Assembly (NCBI RefSeq): GCF_021018895.1 | Contig: NC_079375.1 | Span: 11,812,732-11,876,731 of the forward strand | Length of the DNA: 64,000 bases | Direction of reading: 5' to 3' | From: Seriola aureovittata | Lineage: Eukaryota; Chordata; Actinopteri; Carangiformes; Carangidae | Shown here: piece after piece, positions 60,860 to 64,000 of the stretch | How the letters are laid out: every line of letters begins with the position of its first letter | How positions within the stretch are numbered: the first letter of the stretch is position 1 | Program-made: the position numbers and the translations under genes | The notes under the pieces: generated by a model | Seen by the model: the letters and a program-made list of their open reading frames with translations, nothing else | The model's database searches: none | What the model was told of the DNA's origin: nothing

Positions 60860-61210
60860 TGTACAGGTGACAAAGAAGCTCGCTTATACTGCTTCTGACA
60901 CAGCTGCCTGGGTTACCAATGTTGGTGTAGAGAACAGCCAGGTGCTCATCAGTGTCCTCATCTGCTCCGAGGGCTCTGAGGGCCTTTCCAGGATGGCGGC
61001 CGGATAGATGAGGGCACATCTTCGAGGGCGCCCCCGGAGGTGCCTGCCCATCTCATTGAGGCTTTAGCAGTCCCAGCTGGAGGGAAAGCCGAGGTTATTC
61101 GACCCCTGGTGACCTGACTGGTTTGATGTGGATGAAAATGATGTCAGTCATATGCTGTTGCCCTTACAGTCACCAGATGTCAACCCAGTTTAACAACCAC
61201 CGAAGCTGTT
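60860..61210 (+). mobile_element. Possible Tc1-like relic
   Basis: Plus-strand tcaccagatgtcaacccagt encodes SPDVNPV, the third-catalytic-residue motif of Tc1 transposases, followed at once by a stop. The upstream 250 bases have broken frames. Weak evidence. Confidence 0.4.
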
Positions 61211-61318
61211 TTACCTACCTTACTACACTTTTTCTTTAATTTTTCAACTGTCCGGTATATTGGATATCACTGAGATGTTTTACTAGTCTACATTTATTAA
61301 GCTGCCACATAATTTACA

Positions 61319-61375
61319 AGATAGATAGATAGATAGATAGATAGATACTTTATTTATCCCCTAGGGGAAATTCAT
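61319..61375 (+). repeat. GATA microsatellite with LINE-tail
   Basis: Six to seven GATA units followed by tactttatttatcccctagg and ggaaattca, the same tail as at 53139-53185. Confidence 0.7.
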
Positions 61376-63366
61376 GACAAAGACCCAACACTGTTCCGCA
61401 GTTGTTTTGGTTGGGTTAAGCTGTGCAACAACCCCTAAACCTAAACCTAAACCACTTTGGTGCACTGATAATTGAATTGCACGTCTTCATTCAATGGGAC
61501 AATAACACATGCAAAGTGTTGACAGCGCTAAGGCGACATCGGCTAATTAAGAACGAGCTCACAAATGTCAACATGCATTTGCACTTAGCACAAGTAGGAC
61601 AATGAAATTAGATAATACCCCCTAAGCTGGCATTTTTCGTTATACAACACAAACAACTGCAGTACAAATATGCTTCATGCACAGACCTTTGTGTTGTTTT
61701 TGTTCATGTTTTCACACACCAAGGTGCTGATGTTAGTCGAGGATGGACAACACTCACAGGACAGAAGAGCAGGACAAGATGCTCAGAAATGATGTCATAG
61801 CTTACTCATGAAAAGTCTGAGGTGAACTAGAAATTTCACAGACAGTTGATTAAGGTCAAATCAAATAAAAATTTAATAGGTGCCCATATACAATTTGCTA
61901 GACTCAGATTATAATATTATATTTATGTTCTGAGTAAGAATCACGTCCATACAGTGTCACATTCATACACTGTATTCCATATACCTCCCACTCTCTTCTG
62001 CCGATAACTTATAGCCTTCATATCTACATTTTTAACTTAACATTGAAGAGCTGTTAAATTCAATATGACAAAAATCCAATAAACCTTGAATAAACTCCAC
62101 TTTCAAAAAGATTGTAGCTATAACAGTGACCAACCTGCAGCTGCTGCTTCAGCTGTTTTCCAGTACGATGTATGAAGCAGTAGATGGTGCTACATGTCAA
62201 GGGACCAACACAGCAAACAAGCAAGACAAATATGCAGTTGGAAATCAAATGACTCTTTCACAGTTATGTGCACATAAAGTTTGGTGATGTTATTTTGCTT
62301 CACATAAAGGATGAAATGGGAAGTTCAGTACTGTTGATATCCCTCTGAAAGTAATGTGTTTCATATTCGTTATTAAATGTGAGTATAAATTTAGTTGGTG
62401 TACATTCATTTGTAAATTTTCATACAATTCCTAAATGAGCAAACACATATAAAATGTTAAAATGTCCATGTGTCTGTCCTTAATGTTGTAAAGGCATTAA
62501 AATTTTATTTAAGAAAAGTAGAAAGAAGCAAAGATGCAGTTGCCCCAATGATAATTTCCATCATGATGTTAGACAATGAATCTCTCTTTGCGTAACTCAT
62601 AGGGCAGATTTGATCTTTAGTACATTCTGTTTCACAATTGTGCACAAATATTTAATCTGCCAATCAATAGAGCTTTGTAGGTTATGTGCATTAGCAGAAT
62701 AGTTTCACCAGAAACTCAGGGTTTTATCACAGGCATCCTATCTCTTTGAACCATAACTGTAGCAACTGAAGATGTAAAAATGTGAGAAAATGTGTATGCT
62801 TTCCAATTATTCTGTTTATTTGATCAAAAGACAATATTTAATGAAGCCAGAGTCTAAGGATTTAGACTATATTAGATGGAAGAGGTATTTTTATGCTTAC
62901 TGAATAAACCTATGACATACTAATCTCTCACTCGTTTTGTGGTGAAACTGCATGATGACCCATTTTTTCCTTAAAAATATTTACTTAGTAGCTACATTAC
63001 ATAAGGTATTGCCACATTTAAACAACCCAATAAGCAGCTATGGGGGTTAGGGTTATACAGTGAGCTGAATATACACCTTTGCATAGGGGTTTGGTGGGAT
63101 CCACTTAATATCCTCAGAATATTTTTTTAATGAAAAGAATCTCTGTAAATAATCTGTGACATTATTTCACCACTTGAGAAACAATATTCACGGACACAGT
63201 TCATAAGAAAAGTGGCTGGTCTTTCATGTTAATTTGACTATTGAAGTAGGCACCTCCCAGGAAGCTTGAACTGATCCCACACAAAGGGAGGAGCAAAAGT
63301 TCTCCATATGCTGAAGGATGTGGGGCTGAACTCCAGATTACTGTGTGGCAACCAGAGGAATCAGAC

Positions 63367-64000
63367 ATGGGACTACTGCTGCCGATCCTCCTTGGCTTTC
63401 TTGCCACTCTGATTGGAGGGCTGTATCTTCTCGGGGTGTTTCGACAGCGGCTTCCAGGAGAACCCCCTTTGGATAAGGGGCTCATCCCTTGGCTGGGTCA
63501 TGTCTTAGAGTTTCGCAGGAACACATCAAAATTCCTAGAGAGGATGAAGCAAAAGCATGGTGATGTATTCACAGTGCAGCTGGCAGGGTTTTATATCACT
63601 TTCCTTCAGGACCCCCTATCATTTGGAGCTTTTGTTAAGGAGAGTCGAGAAAAACTAGACTTCAGGAAGTTTGCCAGACATCTGGTGCGCAGAGTTTTTG
63701 GATATGTATCTATAGAGGAAGACCACCACATTCTCCATCTGTCCAGCAACAAGCACCTCAAGGGGGACGGCCTGGAGGTAATGACCCAAGCTATGATGGG
63801 TAACTTGCAAAACCTGATGTTGCACAACATTGGCTCAGCTGCAGATCAAAGCACTTGGATAGAAGATGGACTGTTTATGTACAGCTACAATATTCTTTTT
63901 AGGGCTGGCTACCTATCTCTGTACGGTAATGTGCCTCACCAGTCAGAAGGAAGTGAAGAGAAAGCAAAAGAGAGAGACAGAGCTGAATCAGAAGCCTTAT
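63367..64000 (+). CDS. cyp8b1: Cytochrome P450 family 8B (sterol 12-alpha-hydroxylase), 3'-truncated by window
   Basis: CYP8B1 is an ER membrane monooxygenase that adds the 12-alpha hydroxyl in cholic acid synthesis (family knowledge). From ATG 63367 the frame is open for 211 codons to the window edge with no intron, as expected for the intronless CYP8B family. Residues 2-24 form the membrane anchor (LLLPILLGFLATLIGG). Then come LPGEPPLDKGLIPWLGH, KHGDVFTVQLAG, DPLSFG, KLDF, VFGYVS, KHLKGDGLE and FRAGYLSLYG, all shared with human CYP8B1. The heme Cys and I helix lie beyond the window. Fish can carry several CYP8B copies, so the copy number is open. Expected size about 500 residues. Confidence 0.93.
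   Translation, partial: MGLLLPILLGFLATLIGGLYLLGVFRQRLPGEPPLDKGLIPWLGHVLEFRRNTSKFLERMKQKHGDVFTVQLAGFYITFLQDPLSFGAFVKESREKLDFRKFARHLVRRVFGYVSIEEDHHILHLSSNKHLKGDGLEVMTQAMMGNLQNLMLHNIGSAADQSTWIEDGLFMYSYNILFRAGYLSLYGNVPHQSEGSEEKAKERDRAESEAL

Larger units (their letters stand above)
58651..63366. other. Intergenic DNA between higd1a and cyp8b1
   Basis: About 4.7 kb of AT-rich DNA with ATT/TTA-rich low complexity near 59.6-59.9 kb, a Tc1-like relic near 60.86-61.2 kb, a GATA/LINE-tail repeat at 61319-61375 and three CCTAAA units at 61433-61453. No ACKR2-like gene, which sits here in human, is visible. Confidence 0.5.

Noticed and set aside
61433..61453. CCTAAA repeat considered as interstitial telomere
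   Set aside because: Only three units, and not the vertebrate CCCTAA unit in register; too short to mean anything.
63201..63830. Minus-strand frames of 94 and 74 codons
   Set aside because: Antisense shadows of cyp8b1.

Overview
The window is nuclear DNA of a ray-finned fish. It holds vertebrate-type genes split into many short exons with GT-AG introns, long AT-rich introns rich in microsatellites, and several repeat types common in teleosts (Tc1/mariner relics, a short hAT element, LINE fragments, a tRNA-like SINE). Repeat types common in spiny-rayed fish suggest a percomorph, but the species cannot be fixed from sequence alone. Most open reading frames over 60 codons here are chance or antisense frames; the genes were rebuilt from exon homology, splice sites and matching intron phases.

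Layout, left to right: (1) 1669-22434, plus strand: parathyroid hormone 1 receptor (pth1r), 12 coding exons from the hormone-binding domain to the C-terminal ETVM; the signal-peptide exon lies upstream of the window. (2) 26687-38544, minus strand: tmie (transmembrane inner ear), converging on pth1r. Three shared exons can join either of two alternative last exons, a lysine-rich one or a Ser/Gln-rich one. (3) 38545-47315: a stretch with no gene recognised, carrying an 875-bp non-autonomous hAT element with perfect 17-bp ends and an 8-bp target duplication. (4) 47316-52866, minus strand: ccdc13, a coiled-coil centriolar-satellite protein, with its 5' leader exon near 53.5-53.75 kb. (5) 57389-58083, minus strand: higd1a, a mitochondrial inner-membrane protein. 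(6) 58.7-63.3 kb: AT-rich intergenic DNA with a LINE-tail/GATA repeat and a Tc1-like relic. (7) 63367-64000, plus strand: the first 211 codons of an intronless CYP8B cytochrome P450, cut by the window edge.

These are independent housekeeping or tissue genes, not a pathway: a hormone receptor, a hair-cell mechanotransduction subunit, a ciliogenesis factor, a respiratory-complex factor and a sterol hydroxylase. Their order is informative. In human, PTH1R and TMIE lie in 3p21.31, and CCDC13, HIGD1A and CYP8B1 in 3p22.1, so the window joins two segments of human chromosome 3. The observations most worth following are the alternative tmie tails, the missing E2 exon of pth1r, and an upstream reading frame in the ccdc13 leader.
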